This document shows positions 40,294-48,838 of a DNA stretch of 64,000 nucleotides, one piece after another (position 1 is the first letter of the stretch; each line of letters begins with the position of its first letter). The translations under genes were made by a program, and so were the position numbers. Under the pieces are notes generated by a model. It worked only from the letters and a program-made list of their open reading frames with translations, was not told where the DNA came from and searched no databases. Source of the stretch: Xylanibacter rarus (GTDB lineage Bacteria > Bacteroidota > Bacteroidia > Bacteroidales > Bacteroidaceae); contig NZ_LFQU01000005.1 of NCBI RefSeq assembly GCF_001275135.1, positions 62,001 to 126,000 of the forward strand, given 5' to 3'.

Positions 40294-40452
40294 TTATTCT
40301 AAATTTGCCTTTAAGAGTCCAGGATTAAAATCGGATATTAATCTTAGCAGATGATTTTCACGGTATTTCTTCCCTAAGAGAGTTTCGTGTATTTCATCTA
40401 TTTCGTTCTTCTCCAATTTAGAAAAGAATTCATTGTATTCAACTTTTCCCAT
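40294..40452 (-). CDS. Small reverse-strand ORF, 52 residues
   Basis: MGKVEYNEFFSKLEKNEIDE ... LGKKYRENHLLRLISDFNPG ... LLKANLE. The amino acid pattern is protein-like and amphipathic, unlike a random frame, and it is the only plausible leftward gene in the array. It could be an inverted cassette scrap or a small regulator. The rest of 40,127-40,937 holds a terminator and repeat R copy 3 only. Confidence 0.35.
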   Translation of the reverse strand: MGKVEYNEFFSKLEKNEIDEIHETLLGKKYRENHLLRLISDFNPGLLKANLE

Positions 40453-40474
40453 TCTATTCTTGTTAAACGGGACG

Positions 40475-40770
40475 AGGAGAACCTACTATAGGTCTATTGC
40501 AATGACGGATTCGCGACTAATTACTGGTAAGACGCAGACGGCAAGCACGCGGTGAAGACCAACACTGAAAATTTTACAAAGCCATAAACCGAGAATCATT
40601 ATATAAATGTAAGGCGTAAAGAAACGTTTTGTTAAAAAAGAGCAAAGAACAAGACGATTGACAATGAAAATATTGCATCTTAAATAAATTATGACTATCT
40701 TTAAGCTGGAAAAAAGAAATCGATATAACACTTTATTGCAAGCCGACTATTAACCTTAATAAGGTTTTTC
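40475..40770 (+). repeat. Array repeat R, copy 3
   Basis: Starts GACGAGGAGAACCTACTATA (core EENRLLA) and keeps more of the core (GATTCGCGACTAATTACTGG, equal to GFVTNYW), then NTENFTKP-stop and the shared AT-rich segment through AAGAAACGTTTTGTTAAAAA to TTTATTGCAAGCCGAC. Copies 1-3 share the same junction from core to non-core. Confidence 0.8.
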
Positions 40771-40937
40771 TTAATAGTACAAAACAATTTCTCATAATAA
40801 TTAAGGAGGAGATGTTGAAACGAAACTGCAAAAAACAGCTTCAAGAAGTGCTTCTGATAGATTTAAATATAAATAACAAAAAGAATCATGGCATCTAATA
40901 AAAAAGACGGCGTGATTTAATCATAAAAAATAAGGAA

Positions 40938-41342
40938 ATGAAACGTGTTACAAATATGGAACTTATAGTTGGCATATTGTTAAATATTGGCATACTAGTA
41001 TTTTTTGTATATGTTTGGCTAACATACAACCATAGACAAACTATAATAAATAGTGAGAAACATATACAAAATTATTCGGTACTGAAAATTAATTACCATG
41101 CAAAAAATGCATCAAAAATTCTTATAGAGTTCAACGGAAAGCAATATCTCGTAGGAGTTCCAAGGAATAAATGCAAGCCATTTGATCCTCAAAAAATAAA
41201 ATTCTATTATGACAGAGAGAAAGATGATGTTTTTGAAGCAAGTGAGCTGGGAGTAAGACATATAGTACTTGGTGGCGTTCTGTATTTATTCTTTTCTATA
41301 TTATTATTTGCCGCAATAAGGAAAAGACTTAGTAGTAGTTGA
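40938..41342 (+). CDS. Two-helix membrane protein, putative immunity
   Basis: 134 residues. Helix 1 LIVGILLNIGILVFFVYVWL, an external loop with NASKILIEFNGKQYLVGVPR and KPFDPQKIKFYYDREKDDVF, helix 2 IVLGGVLYLFFSILLFAAIR, then KRLSSS. This TM-loop-TM design with a small beta domain resembles DUF3592-like proteins. Last cassette gene, followed by a core fragment at 41.4 kb. Confidence 0.5.
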   Translation: MKRVTNMELIVGILLNIGILVFFVYVWLTYNHRQTIINSEKHIQNYSVLKINYHAKNASKILIEFNGKQYLVGVPRNKCKPFDPQKIKFYYDREKDDVFEASELGVRHIVLGGVLYLFFSILLFAAIRKRLSSS

Positions 41343-41404
41343 CTACATATTAGACCTTAACAACTTAAACAGTGAAACCGACATCGGTATGATCATAATG
41401 CTAC

Positions 41405-41510
41405 ACCAAGCACATCTACATAGGCAGCCAGCGCATCGTATCAAAGATAGGTGACTTCGCATCCTACGGCGCAGATCCGAGGCGCATAGAGTATGCGGGC
41501 AATACATACA
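41405..41510 (+). pseudogene. Rhs core fragment at the array's right edge
   Basis: CACATCTACATAGGCAGCCA through GCAGATCCGAGGCGCATAGA repeats the core coding for HIYIGSQRIVSKIGDFASYG and ADPRR (24.18-24.27 kb) almost exactly and stops at GCGGGCAATAC. It is the last recognisable Rhs sequence in the window. Confidence 0.8.
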
Positions 41511-41789
41511 CCTTATATTATATGGCCACAGTTCGTCGTCAGGCAAATAGATTTTAATTAAACAAGATGATTTATGCTCTCAGCCATCCTTGCTGGTCTT
41601 TTCGTACGTTTTTTCTTGACACAGCCCATTATGCCAGCGAAAAAGCAAACGGAAAGACTATTAAGATAAGGCAAAAGCACAGGCTGACCAATAACATAAA
41701 GCATTAACATTGCTGAATATTAATTACTGGTTGGGACATAAAAGACGGCAAACGGCATTGGAAAAGGTATGCTTTTAGATGATGAAACG

Positions 41790-42080
41790 TGGTGTTTTAC
41801 GATGTAAAAGGACAGCTTTTACAAGCTGCATGGCCATGTTACGACGTAAAAAAGAAAAGAGATATGAAAAAGATTTTAAGAAAAACTCATCACTCATCAC
41901 AAAGCTGCATAAGAGCCTTGTAGTCAAGGCTTTAGAGTGTGACGAGTTGCATTTCCAACTCATCACATCCGAGGTGAACGGTCTGTTGCGTGATGAGTAC
42001 GGAAAGCAACTCATCACAACTTAACAAGCTGTAAATCAGCATATTAAAAGCTATTGTGACGAGTGATGAGTTTATTAAGA
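41790..42080. repeat. Intergenic repeats: ACTCATCAC motifs and ACGTAAAA palindromes
   Basis: The stretch 41,343-42,483 has no convincing gene. At 41,790-41,850 TTTTACGATGTAAAAGGACA and GTTACGACGTAAAA are inverted-repeat text related to the element at 53.0 kb. At 41,886-42,075 ACTCATCAC / GTGATGAGT occurs at least six times in both orientations. An 81-codon open frame covers this but reads as repeat, not protein. The remainder (42,080-42,483) is plain upstream sequence for the next gene. Confidence 0.55.
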
Positions 42081-42483
42081 TAAGTTTTTTGTATCAGAAT
42101 TTTGCCGAATCACAATGGCCGCCAGTTTAGCGCTAATAAAAAAACGACGAAATGAATTTGGGTAATGATTTGCGAGATTCGGATAGTCACTACGTTATTT
42201 GAGCTGCGCTTATTGACATTTAAGCACAATTGGCCATTAGACCTCACATTATTTTATCTGTTTTGTGTCTTCATGCTTTCAGCCCGTCTTTTAGTTTCTG
42301 AACGCTGATAGCCGATTAGGGTTAAAGCGCCTGTGCCCATTTTCGCAAAAGGCGTTTCGCATAATCGGGATACACGAAAGTTAAATTTAGTTAATAGCAT
42401 TTTCGCTTTTGATTACAAAGCAAATCAGTAATCGTTTAAAGAGAAAAACATCAGAAAATCTATTAACTTAATAAAATTAGCTT

Positions 42484-43413
42484 ATGAAAAAAATTTTTAC
42501 TTTAGTAGCAGTTGCACTTGCAGCAATGAGCGCAAACGCTCAGGATTATTATGCTGCTGCAACTTATGATGCAGACAAGAACGTAGTAATGGCTGAAGAA
42601 TTCCAGAATGCTGTTATCGACACTCAGAACGGCAAATCTGTTGTTACCGTAGATCTTACAAATGTAACAATGACAGCAGTAGGCGGCACTACTCCTAAAG
42701 AAATAGACAAAGACGCAAACGTATCAGAATGGAATGCCATAGAATGGAAGACCGGCAACCAGGGCGACATCGAGTTTCCTTACGTACAGGGAACAGGTAA
42801 CCCCTACGTTAAGCTTCTGGCAGAAGAAGTGATTACAGACGGCCAGCCTACAGGCACATACCGTCCTGCATACGAATACTACGAGCCGGACGGAAGCAAG
42901 GGTCTGCCCGTGTCAGGACTATACTATGAGTTCAAGGCTAAGGCTGAAGGAACTCTCGTACTCGGTGTATGGATCAACAAAGGTAACCGCAAGCTCTTCG
43001 TTGTAGACAAAGAGACACAGAAGGCTCTGACACCTAACGTAGACTATACTCTGGACGGATATGAGAACGGCGTGACAAACGAAGACGGCACAAAGGCTTA
43101 CACCATGGGCATTCCTACAAAGGGAACAGAAGGTGACGACCTGTATATCTGGGGTGCAAAAGGCGGCGGCCAGGCAATCTGGGGATGGCTGAACATACAT
43201 ATGAAGGCTGACCAGACCTACATGGTGTTCCTGCACAGCGCACAGATCGGTGTAAGCGATGTTGAATTTGAAGCCGGCACAAGCGGCATCAACGACATAA
43301 CAAACAACACATTTGACGCTGATGCTCCTGTATACAACCTTGCCGGACAGCGCGTAAGCAAGGATGCAAAGGGCATACTGATTCAGAACGGAAAGAAGTT
43401 CATCAGAAAATAA
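42484..43413 (+). CDS. Secreted protein with Por-type C-terminal signal
   Basis: 309 residues. Signal peptide MKKIFTLVAVALAAMSANAQ. The body is beta-rich (GLYYEFKAKAEGTLVLGVWI, VDKETQKALTPNVDYTLDGY, GWLNIHMKADQTYMVFLHSA), suggesting a jelly-roll or adhesin-like fold. The end, PVYNLAGQRVSKDAKGILIQ then NGKKFIRK, is the C-terminal sorting-type domain common in Prevotella secreted proteins linked to type IX secretion. Function unknown; probably surface-located. Monocistronic, followed by a strong hairpin. Confidence 0.7.
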   Translation: MKKIFTLVAVALAAMSANAQDYYAAATYDADKNVVMAEEFQNAVIDTQNGKSVVTVDLTNVTMTAVGGTTPKEIDKDANVSEWNAIEWKTGNQGDIEFPYVQGTGNPYVKLLAEEVITDGQPTGTYRPAYEYYEPDGSKGLPVSGLYYEFKAKAEGTLVLGVWINKGNRKLFVVDKETQKALTPNVDYTLDGYENGVTNEDGTKAYTMGIPTKGTEGDDLYIWGAKGGGQAIWGWLNIHMKADQTYMVFLHSAQIGVSDVEFEAGTSGINDITNNTFDADAPVYNLAGQRVSKDAKGILIQNGKKFIRK

Positions 43414-43476
43414 GCCTGATGACGATTGTGTACGAATCGTACGTAAACCAATAAACATCTTTTATACATAACGCAC

Positions 43477-43523
43477 AAATAATCTTCCTAAAGACAGCAC
43501 GCCTGTCATTAGGAGGATTATTT
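43477..43523 (+). terminator. Hairpin after the secreted protein gene
   Basis: AAATAATCTTCCTAA pairs with TTAGGAGGATTATTT, with an inner GACAG/CTGTC stem. It is 64 bases past the stop. The rest of 43,524-43,996 holds no gene, only an AT-rich upstream region with TTTTG-rich promoter-like text near 43,850-43,880. Confidence 0.65.
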
Positions 43524-43996
43524 GCTTTTGGGGAATATGATTAATCCTGACTCTGCTAATCACAGTTTTTCTTAATGACTTGCCACTCCGGCAGCTGCAC
43601 CATACCGTTGTTCTTTTTGACGAGATGCCCGCAGACACACAAAACTGGCGCAAACGGACAAGCAGAAGCATGCCATATCTAATGCGGACATCAAAACACA
43701 ACCGGAAAAACTAATACATGAAGGATAAAAAAAACATATAATTTCCATGTCTGCCATGCGACAAATATGCACCATCCGAAACGTATCACGTTATAAATCA
43801 GCCGTTTACACCGGAGACAAAAGCGACAAATAGTTTAATGCAACCTTTTGTTTTATTTTTATTATATTTTGGTTACATTTTTCTATTATATCCGTCAAAG
43901 AATTGTAAAGGAGAAAATATGCCCTGATGCCATGGGCAAGACATACTTGAAAAAACAAATTTAATTATATTGTATAACATTAATAAAAACATTCTT

Positions 43997-45448
43997 ATGA
44001 AGAAAAATCATTTTTCACTACGAAGAAAGGCATACGCCCTGATGTCGCTTGCGGCAGGCGTGCTGCTCTTTGCTTCATGTGCGCAGGATGGTTTCGACGA
44101 AGAAAGCTTCGACAGCGGTGTATACAACACACAGCTTGAGGCTCCTTCAACAGACGACATCCAAATCACGGCAAGCGCAGATGGAACACAACAGACCATC
44201 AGCTGGCCGGTAGTCTATGGTGCAGGCGGCTATCATGCCATCCTGACTAACACTACTGCAGGAGAAGTATTGGTAGACTCTGTCTACGACGGCACTTCAT
44301 TCGCCGTAGCACGTGTTGAGGACAACAACTACGAACTGTCTCTGGAGGTTCTCGGCAACGAGGAAAGAAACAACACAGGCTGCGACCCTGTAATCAAGAG
44401 CTTCAACACCTTTGCCGTTGCATTTGCAACAATTCCTTCAGGAAGCGACCTCTGCGAATACTTCCAGAACAACCCTATACCTGAAGGCAACGAAGAGGAA
44501 CTTGTATACGACCTTGAGGAAGGCGGACAGTATACAGTTTCTAATATTCTTGACTTTGGCGGAAACAAGATACAGCTGCGCTGTACAAACGACCAGAAGA
44601 GACCTACAATCACTTATGGTGAACAAGGAACAATACGCACATCAGCTCCTCTGAAACTGAAGAGCCTCAACTTTAACTGCAGCGCATCTGCAAACGAGGC
44701 AATAGGACTGAGCGAGACACCTGACGAGAGCATAAAAGGCGCAACAGGCAGCGGCGACTACTACAACATAATGGGTACGCTGCATATCACAAGCTGTAAC
44801 TTTGAAGGAGTGAATGCCCAGTTTATACACGACAACAACAAGAAATATTGTATTGAGACATGTGTCATTGACAACACTGTGGTGAAACTGACATCTACAG
44901 CATCAAGCGGCGTAAGCAGCAATGCCATAATCTACTTCAAGTCAGGATTCATCAACAATCTGACCGTACAGAATTCTACATTCTGGAACGCCGGCGACTC
45001 TGATGCAAAATACTTCATACAATACAACAACTCTGGACGTTGCGACCGTGCCGGATACACATCTAACAGCGTAAACATCAAGAACAGCACATTCTACAAC
45101 ATCGCAAAATCAGGACAGTGGGCTAACTACAGCGGATTCAGTGGCAAGGCAACATCAGTATTTGTACTGACAAACACAATATTCGTTGACTGTGCCAAGG
45201 AAATAGCACGCCGCTTCATCGGCGGTAACTTCAGCACAAGCCCGTCATACACATTCCTTAACAACACTTATCTGCAGGATGCTGCCACAGACACTTATGA
45301 CAATGAAGAGAACTACGACAAGAGCGGCACTGCAATAAAGAGCAACCCGCAGTTTGCAGACCCGACAAACGGCGACTTCACTGTCAACGGAGGCGAACAG
45401 CTGTCTAAGAGAACCGGCGACCCGCGCTGGCTTCCGGCTGCAGAATAA
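43997..45448 (+). CDS. Beta-helix lipoprotein (DUF4957/DUF5123-like) of a glycan locus
   Basis: 483 residues from ATG 43997. Signal and lipobox LLFASC, then a fibronectin-like domain (about 45-140: TISWPVVYGAGGYHAILTNT ... NYELSLEVLGNEER). Next is a right-handed beta-helix (about 180-480: LKLKSLNFNCSAS, NIMGTLHITSCNFEG, NLTVQNSTFWNAG, VNIKNSTFYNI, VFVLTNTIFVDCAKE). It ends FTVNGGEQLSKRTGDPRW. These DUF4957/DUF5123 lipoproteins accompany SusC/SusD pairs, often in pectin or hemicellulose loci, as surface glycan-binding or lyase-like partners. 29 bases before susC-like gene. Confidence 0.7.
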   Translation: MKKNHFSLRRKAYALMSLAAGVLLFASCAQDGFDEESFDSGVYNTQLEAPSTDDIQITASADGTQQTISWPVVYGAGGYHAILTNTTAGEVLVDSVYDGTSFAVARVEDNNYELSLEVLGNEERNNTGCDPVIKSFNTFAVAFATIPSGSDLCEYFQNNPIPEGNEEELVYDLEEGGQYTVSNILDFGGNKIQLRCTNDQKRPTITYGEQGTIRTSAPLKLKSLNFNCSASANEAIGLSETPDESIKGATGSGDYYNIMGTLHITSCNFEGVNAQFIHDNNKKYCIETCVIDNTVVKLTSTASSGVSSNAIIYFKSGFINNLTVQNSTFWNAGDSDAKYFIQYNNSGRCDRAGYTSNSVNIKNSTFYNIAKSGQWANYSGFSGKATSVFVLTNTIFVDCAKEIARRFIGGNFSTSPSYTFLNNTYLQDAATDTYDNEENYDKSGTAIKSNPQFADPTNGDFTVNGGEQLSKRTGDPRWLPAAE

Positions 45449-45477
45449 TAATCGATAACAAAAGAAAAACATAAGAT

Positions 45478-48400
45478 ATGAAAAGAAAATTCATAAAAGC
45501 TCTATGCTTCGGCCTCATGGTTTGTGCTGCCACACCGGCACTGGCACAAAGCCAGACGGTGAAGGGTACAGTCGTTGACGAAAACGGCGACCCTATCATT
45601 GGCGCATCTGTCCGCATAAGCGGCAAGGAGGGCACCGGTGTGATAACCGACATAAATGGTAACTACACCATCTCTGCACCCAAGGGCAGCAAGGTGACAA
45701 TATCCTACATCGGATATCTTACACAGACCGTTGCTCCCGGCGGAAGAACACAAATGCAGGAAGACTCACAGAATCTTGAAGAAGTTGTCGTAGTAGGTTA
45801 CGGTGTGCAGAAGAAGGCTCACCTGACCGGTTCTGTTGCAACTGTTCCGATGGACGAGATTCAGGACATGACCTCAGGCGGTCTGGCAAGCAGTCTGTCA
45901 GGACTTGTCAACGGTCTGAGCGTAAGCGGCGGCGACACCCGTCCGGGCGAAAACGCAACAATGTATATACGTGACACCAACTCGCTCGGCGACGTAGGTA
46001 GCGTGGCACAGCAGCCTCTGTTCGTCATCGACGGATACATCTATCCCAACGACGTAAAGGTGGGCAACTCAACACAGAACCTCGGTGCAGAGGCATTCAA
46101 CAACCTCGACCCGGCAGAAGTGGAGAGCATCTCTGTGCTGAAGGACGCTTCAGCAGCCGTCTACGGTGCACGTGCGGCCAACGGTGTTATCCTCGTTACC
46201 ACAAAGAAGGGTAAGCTCGGCGCACCGCGCATCTCATACAGCGGTACATTCGGTTTCACAGACGCCGTATCACATCCCAAGATGCTGAGCGCATACGAGT
46301 ATGGCCGTCTCTACAACGCTGTTGCAGCAGCCGACCCGAAGAACACATCGCTCAACCATCTTACAGACCTCTATCAGGCAGACGAGCTCAACGCCATGAA
46401 GGGCCTCAACTACGACCTGCTGGACAAATACTGGGAGACTGGCGTTACGATGAAGCATAACGTAAACCTCAGCGGAGCTACTGACCGTGCAAGCTATTTT
46501 GCAAGTCTTTCTTACTTCGACCAGGACGGTAACCTCGGCAACCTTGACTACAACCGCTGGAACTACCGTGCAGGAGTAGACGTTAAGGTAAGCCAGTGGC
46601 TGGGTGCAAACCTCAGTGTATCAGGCGACTACGGAAAGAAGAACACACCTTACATCAAGGTTGGCGGTACTTCTAACGAAAAAGACTACAACATCCTGCT
46701 CACACGTCCGCGCTATATTCCGGAGTATGTCAACGGCCTGCCAATCGCAGCATACGGAATAAGCAACACTCAGGTGGACGATGACCAGAACTACTCATTC
46801 TCTGAACTGAGAAACAACGGCGACTACAGCCGCACGATGAACTCTAACATCAACATTCAGGGAAGCATCAACTACGACTTCGGATGGAGCAAGATACTGA
46901 AGGGACTGAAGCTGAGATTCTCTTACTCAAAGAGCATCAACACAGACAAGACCAACCAGTATGGCTCTGAATACAAAGTGTACACAATGCAGACACGCCC
47001 CGGAAGCGGAAGCCACCTGTATACTCCGGTAGAAGGTCAGGACTACAGCCAGTTTATCACAGAGGCGAACCTGCTGCCCCATACAATAGCCAACGGTGAC
47101 CCGTCACAGCTGAACCGCTCTATGACACGTACAGACAACTACCAGATGAACTTTACGGCGTCATATAACAGAGACTTCGGCGAGCACAGCATCGGAGCAT
47201 TATTCTCAATAGAGAAATCAGAAGCAGAGAGCGAGTATCTCTATGCCATGGTTTCAGACCCCTACCCCTTCACAACAGGACAGTCAAACTCAGCTGAGGG
47301 CGAGACAAAGGTTATAACCTTCACCCGCAGCGAGTCAGGAACTCTCTCTTACATCGGACGTATCAACTATGCATACGCCAACAAGTATCTGGCAGAATTC
47401 CTTATCCGTTCTGACGCTTCAACGAAATTCGCCCCGGTAAACTATTGGGGAGTATTCCCGTCATTCAGCGCAGGTTGGGTAATGTCTGAAGAAAAATGGT
47501 TCAAGGAGGCTCTTCCATGGGTAGACTTCCTGAAAGTTCGCGGATCATTCGGTATGACAGGACGTGACAACACAGCCGCATGGCAGTGGATGCAGGTTTA
47601 CGCCCAGGACGCCAACCGCGGTCCGGTGTTCGGTACAGGCATCTCTAACGAAAGCGAGAACCGTATAACCATCAACAAGAACAACTCTGCCGTAAACAAG
47701 GATGTTCACTGGGATAAGGTTTACAAAGCCAACTTCGGTCTCGACTTCACCGTACTTGACAACCGTCTGAGCGTTACTTACGATATGTACCGCGAGTGGA
47801 ACCGCGACATGCTGATGAACATCAGCCAGGCTATCGAGGGAACAATCGGTACACAGTCGGCAGCAGTAAACCTTGGCGAGATGGACAGCTGGGGCTACGA
47901 GTTGAGCGCTACATGGCGTGACAAGATCGGCAAGGACTTCAAATACCGTATCGGCCTCAACACAGGCTACAGCGACAACAAGGTGCTGAACATGGACTTC
48001 GCCACAGACTATATCTATCGTCAGATACAGCGCGGCGGACGTACAGACATCGGTCTGTGGGGTATGCAGTGCATCGGCATGTTCCGTTCATTCCAGGATA
48101 TTGAGGAGTATTTCGACAAATACAACATCACATCTTACCTCGGAATGAGCAAAGACGAGGTTCGCCCGGGTATGCTTATATATAAGGATGTACGCGGACC
48201 GCAGCAGGAAGACGGAACATACGCAGGACCTGACGGCGTGGTAGACAAAGACAACGACCAGGTATGTCTGTCTAACCGCAACAATCCTTACAGCGTTACA
48301 ATGAACCTCGGCGCCGACTACAAGGGATTCTCTCTCACAGCCCAGCTGAGCGCTTCATGGGGTGGATACAGCTTCGTTGACGCTTCTGCACTGAAGTCAG

Positions 48401-48807
48401 GCTCAGGCGTAGACGACCTTGAGTTCACCAACATGCCTTCATTCTGGAATGTTGACAACATGTACTCATATCAGGACATATACGATGCAGCCGGCAACCT
48501 CGTAGTAGCTGCCAACCGCAACGGAAGCCTGCCTAACCTCGCTTACCAGAGCGTAAACGCAATAACATCATCGTTCTGGAGAATAAGCGGAACACGAGTA
48601 AAACTGAGCCGTCTGACACTGGCCTACACTATTCCGTCAAGCCTCGTGAAGAAAATCGGTATACAGTCAGCCCGCGTAAACGTTACAGGCCAGAACCTGC
48701 TGAGCTTCTATAATCCTTATCCAGACAACTTCATGGATCCGATGTGCAGCTACGGTTCTTATCCTACACTGCGTCAGTTTACAGTTGGAGTAAATCTTAC
48801 ATTCTAA
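45478..48807 (+). CDS. SusC-like TonB-dependent outer-membrane transporter
   Basis: 1109 residues. Signal MKRKFIKALCFGLMVCAATPALA, carboxypeptidase-regulatory domain (about 27-100: VKGTVVDENGDPIIGASVRI ... GSKVTISYIGYL), a TonB-box-like EEVVVVGYGVQKK, plug (about 115-240: VESISVLKDASAAVYGARAA) and a 22-strand barrel ending LRQFTVGVNLTF. It imports large oligosaccharides with energy from TonB and works as a complex with the SusD protein encoded next. Substrate is not shown by sequence. Operon with both neighbours. Confidence 0.95.
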   Translation: MKRKFIKALCFGLMVCAATPALAQSQTVKGTVVDENGDPIIGASVRISGKEGTGVITDINGNYTISAPKGSKVTISYIGYLTQTVAPGGRTQMQEDSQNLEEVVVVGYGVQKKAHLTGSVATVPMDEIQDMTSGGLASSLSGLVNGLSVSGGDTRPGENATMYIRDTNSLGDVGSVAQQPLFVIDGYIYPNDVKVGNSTQNLGAEAFNNLDPAEVESISVLKDASAAVYGARAANGVILVTTKKGKLGAPRISYSGTFGFTDAVSHPKMLSAYEYGRLYNAVAAADPKNTSLNHLTDLYQADELNAMKGLNYDLLDKYWETGVTMKHNVNLSGATDRASYFASLSYFDQDGNLGNLDYNRWNYRAGVDVKVSQWLGANLSVSGDYGKKNTPYIKVGGTSNEKDYNILLTRPRYIPEYVNGLPIAAYGISNTQVDDDQNYSFSELRNNGDYSRTMNSNINIQGSINYDFGWSKILKGLKLRFSYSKSINTDKTNQYGSEYKVYTMQTRPGSGSHLYTPVEGQDYSQFITEANLLPHTIANGDPSQLNRSMTRTDNYQMNFTASYNRDFGEHSIGALFSIEKSEAESEYLYAMVSDPYPFTTGQSNSAEGETKVITFTRSESGTLSYIGRINYAYANKYLAEFLIRSDASTKFAPVNYWGVFPSFSAGWVMSEEKWFKEALPWVDFLKVRGSFGMTGRDNTAAWQWMQVYAQDANRGPVFGTGISNESENRITINKNNSAVNKDVHWDKVYKANFGLDFTVLDNRLSVTYDMYREWNRDMLMNISQAIEGTIGTQSAAVNLGEMDSWGYELSATWRDKIGKDFKYRIGLNTGYSDNKVLNMDFATDYIYRQIQRGGRTDIGLWGMQCIGMFRSFQDIEEYFDKYNITSYLGMSKDEVRPGMLIYKDVRGPQQEDGTYAGPDGVVDKDNDQVCLSNRNNPYSVTMNLGADYKGFSLTAQLSASWGGYSFVDASALKSGSGVDDLEFTNMPSFWNVDNMYSYQDIYDAAGNLVVAANRNGSLPNLAYQSVNAITSSFWRISGTRVKLSRLTLAYTIPSSLVKKIGIQSARVNVTGQNLLSFYNPYPDNFMDPMCSYGSYPTLRQFTVGVNLTF

Positions 48808-48838
48808 GAAAATATAACCGTTTAATAGAATTTTATCA

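Larger units (their letters stand above)
22656..41510 (+). other. Rhs/YD-repeat orphan toxin and immunity array
   Basis: About 19 kb holding two Rhs C-terminal regions, at least seven smaller Rhs-core fragments, three long copies of a shared ~250-base repeat and about 20 small rightward genes. The core pieces are GC-rich while the cassette genes are strongly AT-rich, so the two classes have different histories. Core identity between 24.25-24.83 kb and 38.6-39.17 kb would allow recombination to swap toxin tips. Arrays of displaced toxin/immunity modules are known for Rhs and CDI loci; this one is unusually long and immunity-rich. Confidence 0.75.

Noticed and set aside
22656-41510. Type VI secretion or full-length rhs gene in the array
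   Set aside because: No Hcp, VgrG, PAAR or Rhs N-terminal shell sequence is present; only core ends and tips are seen.
41779-42024. 81-codon open frame on the plus strand
   Set aside because: It lies over ACTCATCAC and ACGTAAAA repeats and its translation reads as repeat text; called a repeat region instead.
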